A stretch of DNA of 64,000 bases, taken from NCBI GenBank assembly GCA_019671005.1, contig CM033732.1:46117392-46181391 (forward strand), in the 5' to 3' direction. Made by a program: the position numbers and the translations under genes. A model generated the notes under the pieces. It saw only the letters and a list, made by a program, of their open reading frames with translations. It was not told the DNA's origin and ran no database searches. The stretch is from Hibiscus mutabilis (Eukaryota; Streptophyta; Magnoliopsida; Malvales; Malvaceae). This document shows positions 11,574 to 22,905 of the stretch, one piece after another. The first letter of the stretch is position 1, and each line of letters begins with the position of its first letter.

Positions 11574-11759
11574 GGCGTGAGATGCATATTGTTATTGTTT
11601 CTATCTTAATCATCAAAATCTAGAGTCCTAAAACAAATCATTCTCTTGATATTGTTAACAAACATGAAGAATTCAATAAATATATGTATTCTCGAGGGTA
11701 GTTGAGATCTACTTAGTTTTGATGCACGAATTTGTATCGTATTGCATTAACTTTTTTTA

Positions 11760-12039
11760 GGCTTATTTTACAAATAAAAGCCTAAAGTATATCAAGTTTT
11801 TTATTTAGGTACTTAAGTATCTTTCGGTTAAAATAAATACTCAATGTATATTTTTTTTTATCAAAATAGGTACCCAAAGTATTTTTTCCGTCAAAATAAG
11901 TACATAAACTTTGACGAAAAATACTTTAAGTACCTATTTTAACCAAAATATATACGTTAGGTATTTATTTAAAAAAAACACTTTAAGTACCTAAATAAAA
12001 AAAATTAGTATACTTTAAATACTTATTTGTGATATAAAT
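11760..12039. mobile_element. Short derivative of the MULE-like foldback family
   Basis: It has the same outer arm text as the elements at 3703 and 15356 (GGCTTATTT, ggtacctaaagtat-type blocks) in inverted orientation about a centre near 11910. The GC-rich middle is lacking. The flanks show nearly matching 9-mers (cttttttta / ctttttta). Confidence 0.65.
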
Positions 12040-13590
12040 CTTTTTTATATAACTATAAATAGATAAGGCCCTAAGTATTATTCAATGTAAAATTTATTCA
12101 ATTAAATTTCTCTTATTTATTTTAACTATATTATCTTTCAAAAATTTACTTTTATCAAGTAATCTATGTTTAATTTAAGGTAATATACCTTCTTCAAAAA
12201 ATATTAAGGTAATATACCTAATAACTTTTATAACTTAATTTTTTTAAATAATATTTATGGGTTGTTATCTAAATTTGGAGTCCAATATTTTTAAAACTTT
12301 TATAACAGATCATTCATTTTTTTAACAACATGAAGATTTTGTCGATGGATGAGAATGTGGATTTAAGCAGGCAATTAAAAGCTCAATATCTTCCTCGATT
12401 TATGGGTGGAGAGGGTTAGATAGTGTAAACATTATATTAACTTATATATTAAAAAAACATGAAAATTCCAATATTTTTTAAACATTTAAACATTATTAAT
12501 TAACATTAATTATTTTTATAAAAAATTAACGATAATCATCCTCGATTCCTTTTAATTAAAATAATAGAAAGCATTATAAAGCATAGATAAACAATATAGA
12601 TTTAGATAGGTTATAAATAATAACTATTTTTATTAAATATATAAGAAATATCCTAAAAATACACAAAAAGTTTACAAAATAATCACAAATTAATTAAGAT
12701 ATTTCCTTAAAACCATGATGGTGCACAAACTAGTCAACTAAAAATAAAATTAGATCAAACAATTAAAGGATTAAGAACCCCATCAGGGGCGGATCCTTTA
12801 AGAGACTGGTGGGGATCATGACCACCAATTTTTTTAAAAAAATTTAATTTGGCCCCTTCAAGATTTTTAAAAATTCATATTAAGCTTCAAAATTTTGAAT
12901 ATTTTTAATTAAATTCTCTCTCTATTTTTAAATGTTTTTTGCTAAATCTCTCAAAATTATTAAAATTTTTAGTTAAACCCTCATTTTTTTAAAAATTTTC
13001 CTTTCAAGCCTCTAAATTTTTAAAAAATTTATGTTGGTCCCCTCAAACTTTTACTCCAAGTTCCACCATTGAACCCTACCAAATAACTCAGACAAAAGAT
13101 AGATACAAACAAACATTATTGTCGACGATGAAGAATAAACATCATCAACAAGAACATAAAAATGCATATAACGGTTATGATCCTTTGACAAGCTGACATT
13201 ACCTCAACCTAATAGCGAACTATCTTCAGCGATTGCAAATGTCTATCAATACTCAATCCGAGGGTTCAAAACATGAATAGATCAATAAGATAACATAATG
13301 AACACTATTTGAAGAGGATGGGAGACAACGACAAATTCAACCCTGAAGAAAAAAAACAAAAAAATGTCATAAGAATAAAAAAAAGAATGTGTCACAAGGG
13401 CAAACAAAAAATCATTTACTATTTTTATACGAAAACGAAACGCTAACTAATTAAAATAAAACAACATAACTCAAAATAAAAATAAAGTATATTAAGAGAA
13501 AAGAACAGCAAGAAAGGAAAGATAAAGAAAACTAGTAATAATGGTCTAACTTAAAATTAATTTATTATCATTCTCAAAAAAACAAATACA
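12040..13590. other. AT-rich non-coding region
   Basis: No gene seen. About 12783-13080 looks like a dispersed repeat, with GGGGCGGATCC at its start and repeated aaatttt / cccctcaa blocks. The rest is A-rich low-complexity sequence. Confidence 0.5.
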
Positions 13591-13594
13591 AATT

Positions 13595-14933
13595 CCGGTG
13601 GCCATCACTCGACACGATCCTGTTCTGGACATCCACGGTGAGGTGGTCTTAACAGGCGTCGAATACTATGCTGTGTCGGCGATATGGGCCCTAGTCGTCA
13701 GGGGCAAATCTAGAAATTTAATATTGATAGTTCACCAACCAATATAGTAATTTAATTCGATTTTATTATGTTCACTTAAAATGCTGACGCAACACGTTAA
13801 AGTCTTTTTTCTTAAAAGAACTCTAATTTTTCAAATTTATAACCTTCATCAAGGTCAAAATTTGATGAACGAAGACATCACCGATCAATCTCAAGTCCCA
13901 GCGGTGGGAAAGATTCATTTGGCCGAAAGGTTTATAGTTTAATTTCAAGTTGATCTGACGGTTAACAATAAAAGATCGAAAATGTTAATTTTTAATTTCA
14001 ATTGAGATTTTTAGTTCTGATTCACCAATGTTAATCGTCATATCAACTTGAAACTAAACTATGTTAAACTTTTGACAAAATGAATTTTTTCCAACATTGA
14101 GATTGATTGACGATCGTTCTGTTAATCAAAATTATAGTATTGACAATAATTGTAAATTTGGAAATTATGATTCTTTTTGGAAAGAAGACTTTAAAGTGAC
14201 ACACATCAACATTTCTTAAAGGGGTTAACGACATTTATCATAATGAAAGTAAATTAAAAATTTAGTGTCTGCAATAAAAAAAAATGATTTCAATGACCAA
14301 AGTGAATACACCCTAAAAATTTAGGTAATTGCTAATGTAATTTATCTTATTTTTTAATGATAGGTCAAGTGACCTACCATGCACAAAGGTGCATCCACCC
14401 ATGCCGATGATAGAGGGCTTGCCATAGGCAAGTCTAGTAAAAAAGACTGCCCGGAAATCATTGTCCAGAGTCGGTCCGATGTTGACTACGGCACGCCCAT
14501 GATATTTTCCAATGCGAACACCAGCGACGACGTCGTCCGCCTCTCCTCCCACGTAAACATCGAGTTCCCTTCCCCAGTACACAAATTACGCTCAACGTCA
14601 ACCGTGTGGATGCTCCACGACTTCGATAATCTGACCTCGAGATGGTGGGTGGGACTCGACGGGGTTAAAGGAAACCCTGGTTGCACCACTATGATGAATT
14701 GGTTTCACTTGGAGGAATACGACATCAATGGTATTTACAAATTCAAGTACTGCCAACACGTATGTTCCCCATACCCAGATACCTGCCAAGAAATTCAGAA
14801 AGTTGTAGATACCGATGGACAGATGCGTTTGGCTTTCTCCTATGTTTCCGTTTGCCAAGGATATCCATTTTTAGTTATATTTATCAAATCTGGAAATGCA
14901 ACCAAGGGAATTCGGCAAGTTGTTCATGCTTGA
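13595..14933 (+). pseudogene. Kunitz (STI) protease inhibitor, split relic
   Basis: Kunitz inhibitors are about 180-200-residue secreted beta-trefoil proteins that block serine and other proteases. The N-terminal part at 13595-13710 reads DPVLDIHGE...LTGVEYYAVSAIW, the diagnostic start of the mature protein. The rest is at 14379-14933 in another frame: GLAIGK, CPEIIVQ, GTPMIFSN, STVWMLHDFD, WWVGLDGVKGNPG, NWFHLE, YKFKYC, then PFLVIF. Between them lies about 690 bp of foldback sequence. The signal peptide is not found upstream. The second cysteine, normally just before STVW, is absent, so the first conserved disulfide is lost. The ATG at 14379 is fortuitous, with stops in all frames just upstream. 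Family identity is clear and the gene is not functional. Confidence 0.85.
13735..14375. mobile_element. Foldback insertion inside the Kunitz gene
   Basis: Two arms, about 13795-13990 and 14010-14205, are inverted copies. The left has GTTAAAGTCTTTTTTC and TTTCAAGTTGAT; the right has the complements ATCAACTTGAAA and GAAGACTTTAAAG. Outer limits are approximate, and I could not fix a target duplication. Confidence 0.65.
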
Positions 14934-15135
14934 TTCATACCCATCATTATGCATCAACTAATTACTACTACAGTATTAGTTTTAATTGTATAAAAGTTAT
15001 GCCCATGCTTAATTCGACTGCTACGAAAATACTCGACTTGTCTTAATTCGACTTGGAAAATTTTCAAATAAAGTATGACTTATAAAATGGAAATTTAAAT
15101 AACTTGAAAATTTTAATAACTAGTGAATCAATTTT

Positions 15136-15173
<38 letters not shown>

Positions 15174-15355
15174 TATGGTTATAGAAACTCATTTAAATTT
15201 GAACTAATTAGTATCATAACATTATAAATGTTTACAATTAAATTTGAATAAAAACTCGAATAACTCGACTAGAATTTTATAAACTCGAGTCGATTAAAAA
15301 AAATCAAATAAAGTTTGAGTTATATTTTTTTTAAAATACATTATTATATCTATAA
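14934..15355. other. AT-rich spacer with (TA)n
   Basis: No gene seen. A TA dinucleotide run occupies about 15138-15170. Confidence 0.7.
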
Positions 15356-16192
15356 AGCTTAAATGAAAAATAAATGCCCAAAGTATATCACTTTTGAATT
15401 TTAGGTACCTAAAGTATTTTTTTGTAAAAATAGGTGCCTAAAATTTCAACATTATAATTTTAAGTACACAACCGTTAAAAAACTTGTTATCCAATTAAAA
15501 CGCGACACATTGTAGGAATATTGATTTTTTAATTATTTTTTGAAAAAAAACTTTAAAATTTAATTTTTTAAAAAATCCTGAAATTCTAAAAAATATTTAA
15601 ATCAATACCTAAATCTCTAAAAATAGCAAATCCCCAAATCCTCACCACTACTGCCGTCGGCTGCCGCCACCGACCCCACCTTTTCGATCACTAGACCCAA
15701 CTGACCATTTCCCCAATGTGTCGTCGCCGAAAATCGGCGAATTGTGTGCCAATCGAACGACTATTTCACATCGAAGTTTAATGTTCGGTTGGCGCACCGT
15801 TCTCCAATTTTCGACGACGACGCATTGAGGAAAATAGTCGGCTGGGTCCGGCGATCAAAAGGGTGGGGTCAGCGCCGGCGGTGGAAACGATGGAGATTTG
15901 AGGTTTTAGGATTTGGGGACTAGTTTAGAAATTTTTAGAATTTCAATATTTTTTTGAAAAATTTTAAATTATTAAAAACAAAAAATTAATTAAAAGAAAT
16001 TATAAATTAAAAAATGACATGTGTCAAATTTTATTGGTAAACGAATTTTTTTAACGGTAGTTAATTACCAGGCACCTAAAATTATAACGATTGAAACTTT
16101 AGGTACCTATTTTTACAAAAAAAAATATTTTAAGCACCTAAAATTAATATATATATATATATATACTTCAGACACTTATTTTCATTTAAGCC
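15356..16192. mobile_element. MULE-like foldback element, copy 2
   Basis: An 837-bp relative of the element at 3703-4504. It has the same AGCTTAAATGA ... TCATTTAAGCC ends and a GC-rich inner arm text (ccccaatgtgtcgtcgcc and its complement) meeting near 15770. A perfect 9-bp duplication, tatctataa, flanks it (15347-15355 and 16193-16201). It carries no transposase. A TA microsatellite has grown in the right arm near 16146-16165. Confidence 0.88.
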
Positions 16193-16368
16193 TATCTATA
16201 ACATATAAGTTGTATTTTCCTAGTATTAAAATATGCATGCATCCCACTCAAATCAAATATACATACACTTTTAAGCATTTGAATTATAATTTATTTGATT
16301 GGAAAAATAAAGTTTATTTGAATTTAAATCTATTATTTTCACCAAAAACAAAATCCATTGGTATTTAA

Positions 16369-16931
16369 TGTTAGAAAGATGGTGCAGTAATAATCCAAAT
16401 ATTATAGAACACCGTGAGAAAAAAATAAATAATAATGAATTAAAAATAAAACTTGAAATCGAACATGGTTAAAATCAGAAGAATTTTTGTTGAGACTTGT
16501 ATGAACAATTTTCTTAAGATAGATTCATCCTCTCCTCGGTGCTTGAGTAACGTTGGACGTCTATCTCCCAGGATACAACAAACGTTCACAGTAGTAGCAC
16601 AATTGCAGTGAACAATTGAACACATCCTTGCCTTCTTCTATCACCGGAAACCAAAAACATTTTTCTATGTTGGTTTTAAAAGTTGTTGTGCTGTGTTTTT
16701 CAAAGTTTTTGAGTTGTGTAAAATGTTTTGGAAATCTCTCCTTTATATAGAGGATGAAAAAATTAAACCGTTTGATGAAAAGATTAAACATTTTGATGGA
16801 AATATTTGTTGAAAAGTTAATAGATATGATTGAATGGATGCAACTTTTAACCAATAATTAATAAGTCTATTCACCAAGTGGCATGACTTTGCATCAATAT
16901 TATTCAGCCAATATATATTATTTTTCCAACA
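16369..16931 (-). repeat. 3' LTR of element F
   Basis: 563 bp, a direct repeat of 19602-20137. It is adjacent to the polypurine tract, so it is the 3' LTR of a minus-strand element. Confidence 0.85.
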
Positions 16932-17519
16932 ATCCCCCACATGAATAAAATTGATGGTTCAAAAATATTGACTCGATGTGGTGATAGACTCTACGTTCGA
17001 TATTTGCATACGATAGGTAGGTGTCTCCCTTTGAACCTTCACTTGTGAAAATATGTTTACCTTACTGGTTGTCCAATAGACATGATGTCCTTGAACTGTT
17101 ATTTTGTTTGTGTAAGTGATGACATACCTCACACAAATACCTCAATGACAAGAATTTGGTTCTCATAGTTATGTCCATATAGTCTTGGACATCTCCTGGT
17201 TCTGCAAGAGCTTAGAGAACTATGCCCCAATAGTCTCCTTGAAATGGCTCCACTTCACTCTCACATAGGTGACTTATGTTGTTCGATTTATCGAAACACA
17301 CAATGGTTATTAAAAGCATTGCTTAACATTTTTCACATTTTAGTTAGTGTTTACATCATAGGAATGGACTTGGGGTAAGAACCACACAATGACTCCACAA
17401 GGTCTATACAAGTAGGTTGTCCCATTGAACCTAGATTTTGGGATCTCCAGTCAACTAGGTTGGGTTTTCCTTCGCATAACGCCTTAAAATTCATGGGCTT
17501 CAGTCACATTCCTTTCGAT

Positions 17520-17705
17520 GTCTTATCAATTGATCTCGATTCAACCCTTTAGTTAGTAGATCTACAATGTTATCCTTTGACTTTTACAAAATCAGTCGAG
17601 ATAACTCCAATTGAAATTAGTTGTTTAACAGTATTATGTCGATGACGCATGTATCTCGACTTACCATACGTTATGTGCTCTACCAAATGTTGCTTGGTTA
17701 TCACA
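17520..17705 (-). pseudogene. Copia RNase H remnant in element F
   Basis: The minus strand reads HITYGKSRYMRHRHNTVK and ISIGVISTDFV, then after a one-base shift KDNIVDLLTKGLNRDQLIR. This is the conserved end of Ty1/copia RNase H. It is frameshifted and lacks the rest of the domain. Confidence 0.85.
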
Positions 17706-19318
17706 ATATATACATATCGTGGGCACATGCTTTGACCATTCTCGAATATCTTCCAAGATATTTCATAGTCATTCAGCCTCTAGCATATAGGTTAGAAAAT
17801 ACTATTCAAAAGTTGAAAGTTTTGACAATTTTCATCAATAGTATATAGTTCATTTCGTTGAACTTGACCAATTTCCATAGTCTTTCAAAAGAATGAGGCA
17901 ATTTTAGATTTCAATATCATATTCTTGTTAATTTCAAGATTCTTTGATTCATGCACAAGAAACCGTTATATATTGCTATGACAAACATAACCAATTATCA
18001 CAAAACAAGCACATTTGAAGGATAATCCACGGTTAAAAAATCTTTTGTTTTTCACCATTAATATCATTACATTTATTGTTATGGCAAGCATAGTCAATGA
18101 AAAATACAATCCACCATTTTAGGACCTATTTTCATTTGCTTCGATAAATGTATCATTACTTTGACAAGATACCCTACACTTTCAAGTAGTTATAGGAAGG
18201 TTTTTTACCATTTCGTAATTCATGTGTTGTCTTTCCTTTTTCTTGTGGGATACCTTATTTAAAAGGTAATTTACAGATAACACAGCTTCCCCCACATGTT
18301 TTGTGATGACCCATAACTTCTCATCGTTCTCATAATATTGTGCACTTCATAACGTGCATCAGATAAGGCTTTGAGAATTTAATTACGGTATAGGAATTCA
18401 GAGTGCTTCCATGCCTTGGCAACGTTGAAAATGGTAGAACATGAGTACTCCATGTCTCAGCAACATTGAAGGCGGTAGCAACATCTACATTATCCTCTCT
18501 AATAATAAGAGGATCATCTTTCAGATACAACATCGTTGTCAAATTCTCTCCACAAGTTTTTCATTGTGGCTTATAGTTACTGAAAACATTTGACATTGGC
18601 TCAAAACCAGAGTCAAAGTAGTGACTATAGCATCAAACTGAGAACTAAGTGAGTTCTTGGATTATGCCATGACAAAATTACGAGTTAAATGTCATGTCAT
18701 AATTATGAATTTGTTAATTGTCAGGAATTTAGTCAGAAACTAAAAACCAGAAGCCAAAACACAATTAATCAACTTCTGTTGAACGACATGAATTTAGTAA
18801 AACTAAAAACCCGAAACAGAAGTACAAAGTCAACACAATTCCGTTCAACTCAAAACACAAACAAATGTTAGTCTCAGAAATAATTTACTAACAATAATAT
18901 AATTTCCTTATGTTTAGTTTCCAACAAATTGTGAGAATCGAACCAGAATTTAAAAGCTATTTGATTTGGAGAATTTCTCGTTCCACCATCATCAATTCTT
19001 TACTTCTTCAAGATTGCAACTGTCAAGATATCTTTACAAATTTATCAAGAAAATTATTAGTACTGTAATTTTTATAATGGTTAAAACCATTTGATACATA
19101 CGAATAAAAAATAAAGATTCAGTATTTTAAGAACACAAAACCAACAACGATAATTGTGTTAGAAATAATTGTTAGTAACTAGTTACCAACGTTAACATAT
19201 TTAAGCGTAATTAGTTACCATAAGTACCTTTTCCATTTCAAATTTTGCATTTCCTAATCGTACGTATTCATGCAAGTATACGTAACGTATGTATGTTTGA
19301 AATCCAGAAATCATACCA

Positions 19319-19320
<2 letters not shown>

Positions 19321-19360
<40 letters not shown>
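19321..19360. repeat. (AT)20 microsatellite
   Basis: Forty bases of perfect AT repeat. A YIYIYI-type ORF across it is an artefact. Confidence 0.97.
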
Positions 19361-19363
<3 letters not shown>

Positions 19364-19601
19364 TATACTTGCAATTTGGTTACCCCTATAAAATAATCGG
19401 CATATGTAACCAAGTGCATAACTTCAAAATTAAAGGCAATGTCACTGACACTTTTAATTTCAGATTCATGCATTATCGATTCATGCTTCAAAATAATGTA
19501 TCGGACAAATTTCATTTTTTTTTTCTCTCGTATGAACATCGAATCACCTTAATCAGGTAATCTGATCGCCTTGGATTAAAACTTATAATTTGTCTTAAGA
19601 T

Positions 19602-20137
19602 TGTTAGGAAAATGGTGTAGTAATAATCAAAATATTATAGAATACCGTGAGAAAAATCAGAAGAATTTTTGTTGAGGCTTGTATAAACAATTTTCTTAAG
19701 ACAGATTCGTTCTGTCCTTGGTGCTTGAGTAACGTTGGACGTCTATCTCCCAGAATACAACAACAAACGTTCACAGTAGTAGCACAATTACAGTGAACAA
19801 TCAAACACATCCTTGCCTTCTTCTATCACCGGAAACCAAAAACGTTTTTTATGTTGGTTTTCAAAGTTGTTGTGATGTGTTTTTCAAAGTTTTTTAGTTG
19901 TGTAAAATGTTTTGGAAATCTCTCTTTTATATAGAGGATGAAAAGATTAAACCTTTTGATGAAAAGATTTGTTCAAAAGTTAATAGATATGATTGAATGG
20001 ATGCAACTTTTAAGTTTTAACCAATAATTAATAAGTCTATTCACTAAGTGACATGACTTAATATTAACATGTCTGTTCACCAAGTGACATAACTTTACAT
20101 CAATATTATTCAACCAATAAATATTATTTTTTCTACA
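19602..20137 (-). repeat. 5' LTR of element F
   Basis: 536 bp, a direct repeat of 16369-16931 with several indels. Confidence 0.85.
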
Positions 20138-20157
20138 TTTAATACTTTATTTGTATC

Positions 20158-20395
20158 TGATTCAAAGGAGCAATATGCGTCGAGTATTTGAATTCGTTAA
20201 TTATTATAACCTATAAATCATTTTTAATACAAGGAAATATATATATTTTTAATATTCTAAAAGTGATTACAAGGTAGTATTTGTTCATACATATTCTTAA
20301 CTCTTTGACAATGCATACATATCTTGCAGACAAAACGATTGAACCCGAGTCTCCAAAAATGAATATCATCCATTTTTCCACTGAGACCACTTGTT
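20158..20395. repeat. Duplicated non-coding block, copy 1
   Basis: A direct duplicate of 22398-22712. Shared strings include gagcaatatgcgtcgagt and cttaactctttgacaatgc. The other copy is longer by internal insertions. Confidence 0.8.
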
Positions 20396-22397
20396 AGGTT
20401 CAAGACAAAGAAATATATTTGTAATAACGAATAACAAGAACCATAAGTGAGCTAAGCTTAAACAAATAAATCTTTATTTACGTTTGTTTTGTTTATTTTT
20501 AAATTTGTTTGTATTTGTTAAGAATTTAAAATTATGTATTAATATTTGTTCGCTTAGTATTTAAAGACATGTTCGTTTAGTGTTTGTGAACATGATATAT
20601 GAATATATTTTAAAGACTAAACAAATGTTCGAGTATATTAAATGAATGTCCGTAAAATGAATATTCGTTTAAAAATAAGGAAAGTAGAGTTATCTAAAAA
20701 TTTATTAAAAATAGTAAAGTAAGGTTGTGACCGTCCAAATTTCGGATTAACAGTTTAAGTATCAAATTTTCAAAATGGATCTCAATTTTGGGTTATGAAC
20801 AAATTAGAATGTGTCATAATAGACTTATATGGGGTTTGGGCTCTTTGAATACCTTTAGGCTTAGCCCATCCAATGATGGAGTTGTCATTTTAATAGACTT
20901 TGGAAATTGAGAAACCTTATGGCAATTTAACCAAAATTTGCCCCAAATGGATTTTTTTTTTCAATTTAACGGGATTTTGGAGGAAATGATAGCAGCTTTA
21001 ATTTAGCTTGAAAAAAAAATCGTTACGTTTGATATTAATGGTTGTTTGAATGACAGACTTGATGAGTATGAACAGTATGGGTTGAATGGTAAGTACTCAG
21101 CTGAGTAATGTATGTAGGGATAGATTTGTGAATGTATCCACGTGGGTAAGTTTTAGAGTTTAGGGTGTATGAGAAATCTCGTGCCCCTTTTTGGTGCTCC
21201 TATGTATGTCCCAAAGTTAAAAAAACTAAGTTTAAAGTTTATAATTATTGTTTAATATTTAGGTTTTAGAGTCGTTTAGGATTGGTGTCTAGTGTTTAGG
21301 GTATAGGATTTAATTTTTAAAAGTTATGATTTCAAATTTAGAATTATAACTTAGAATTTAGTTGCCGCATGTTGATAAGCGCTTGGCCTCTTATACCAAC
21401 CATACTGAATCAACTTTATGCATTATCAACTGAAGCTAAAGATTAATAGAAGAATTTGAACAAATGAAAGAATAGAAAACCATCAAGAGAGGAAGAAAAA
21501 AATGAATTTGAATTTCTCGGAGGGAATATCATTAATAAGTTATATTGATTCGCGAAGCTATAGTGTTTAATCACATTCATCTATTTTATTTATTTAATAA
21601 TTTGAATAAAATTAATTGAATTTTATATATATTAAGTGGAGCTAATCCTATATATATATATATATATACCTTGAAAGTTTTACATTTTTCTGTGACCATT
21701 GGATGAAGGTAAATTGATGACTGAGATTTACAATAAGAAATGAGAAGATTATCACATGTAAAAAAAGAAATAAGTTTAGTCATTTACTATATGGTAATTG
21801 TTCCATGCACAAGCGCTTGTGGAAACCAAGCACCTTAGTTTTAGAGTTTAGGGATTTTGTTTAAGGTATAGTGTTTAGGGGTTTTAGTGGACACGTTTTA
21901 AATTTAGGGGTGTGATTAGAATTTAGGGTTTAGGGTTAAAATTTAGGGTTTATAGGTTAAAATCCAAACCCTTAACTATATTATCCTAAAACTAAATCCT
22001 ATCCTCTAAACTCTAAATTATAACCATGAACCCTAACTTCTAAACCCAACACTTAAACCAATAAACTCTAAACCCTAAACCTTTTCCCTAAACCCTAAAA
22101 CTCAAGCGTTTGTGGAAACTTTCTGTTTTCACCGCCTGTGCATGAGATATTTTCCCTATATATATATGAATAGAAACCTTCTACCTTTTTGGTGCCCTAT
22201 TTATGTCCCAAGCTAAAAATCAAGTTTAGGGTTTAAGGTTAGGGTTTATAGTTAGAAGTTAGAAATTTTGAGGTAGAGTGTATTTTTAGGGGGTAGGGTT
22301 TAGGATTTAGAATTTAAGATTAGGACATAGAATTTGAATTGTTAGAATTTTTTAGTGTTGAGGCATAGAAAGGAACACCGAAAATGGCATAGGCTAC
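20396..22397. other. MITE-rich spacer between duplicated blocks
   Basis: No gene. About 20400-20690 has GTTCGTTTA/TGTGAACATG repeat text. About 21170-21400 and 22170-22390 are similar segments with ggtgc(t)cctatttatgtccc and TTTAGGG-like strings. A telomere-like MITE lies between (listed separately). Confidence 0.5.
21802..22145. mobile_element. MITE-like element built of TTTAGGG/CCCTAAA
   Basis: The ends are inverted (CCATGCACAAGCG ... CCTGTGCATGAG). Inside, the left half is rich in TTTAGGG and the right half in CCCTAAA, so the two halves can fold on each other. These are interstitial telomere-like motifs, not a chromosome end. Confidence 0.55.
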
Positions 22398-22712
22398 TTG
22401 GATTCAAGGAGCAATATGCGTCGAGTATTTGAATTCGTTAATTATTATAATCTATAAAATCATTTTAATACAAATTATATAATATAATGCTTGTCATAAG
22501 GAATCTTTCGGGAGCAGTATAATTTTACTATAAGTTATGAGTAAGAAGACAAAGAAATATATATTTTTTAATATTTTAAATGTGACTATAAGATAGTATA
22601 TGTTCATACATATTCTTAACTCTTTGACAATGCATACACATCTTGCAAACAAAGCGATTGAACTCGAGTCTCCTAGAATGAACATCATTCATTTTTCCGT
22701 TGAGACCCTATA
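22398..22712. repeat. Duplicated non-coding block, copy 2
   Basis: The counterpart of 20158-20395, lying just beyond the 3' end of the HLS1-like gene. Confidence 0.8.
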
Positions 22713-22905
22713 TGTGTTCCAAAACTTGTGCACTTTTATCTCCAAAAAGTTCAACCGACTTGGAAGTTTCATTAAGAATACAAGTAGAAAGCAATGGCAA
22801 CCTTAAATCAATATAACATAAGCTACAAATTATAATAAGCTTTCATGTTTTTCTTTCTTTTTCAGCAAACCCCATAACTAAACTAACATCAGTTTACATT
22901 TAATC

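Larger units (their letters stand above)
16369..20137 (-). mobile_element. Decayed copia LTR retrotransposon (element F)
   Basis: The direct repeats 16369-16931 and 19602-20137 are the LTRs, each running TGTTAG...ACA on the plus strand. A matching 5-bp duplication tttaa (16364-16368, 20138-20142) bounds the element. The polypurine tract, complement of atcccccacat at 16932, sits beside the left LTR, so the element reads on the minus strand. The interior is only 2.7 kb and keeps a broken RNase H. No tRNA-Met-like primer site was recognised beside the right LTR. The LTRs differ by indels and many substitutions, so the insertion is old. Confidence 0.85.

Noticed and set aside
10412..11616. Several plus- and minus-strand ORFs overlapping the bicupin gene
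   Set aside because: Shadows of the real coding frame with no family resemblance.
14379..14933. A complete 184-residue Kunitz gene starting at 14379
   Set aside because: The true N-terminus of the mature protein lies at 13595 in another frame, and no signal peptide precedes 14379.
19270..19560. A 96-codon ORF with a Tyr-Ile repeat
   Set aside because: It runs through the (AT)20 microsatellite; the repeat peptide is a by-product.
21802..22145. A telomere or healed chromosome break
   Set aside because: Motifs are degenerate, in both orientations, and bounded by inverted ends, with ordinary sequence on both sides.
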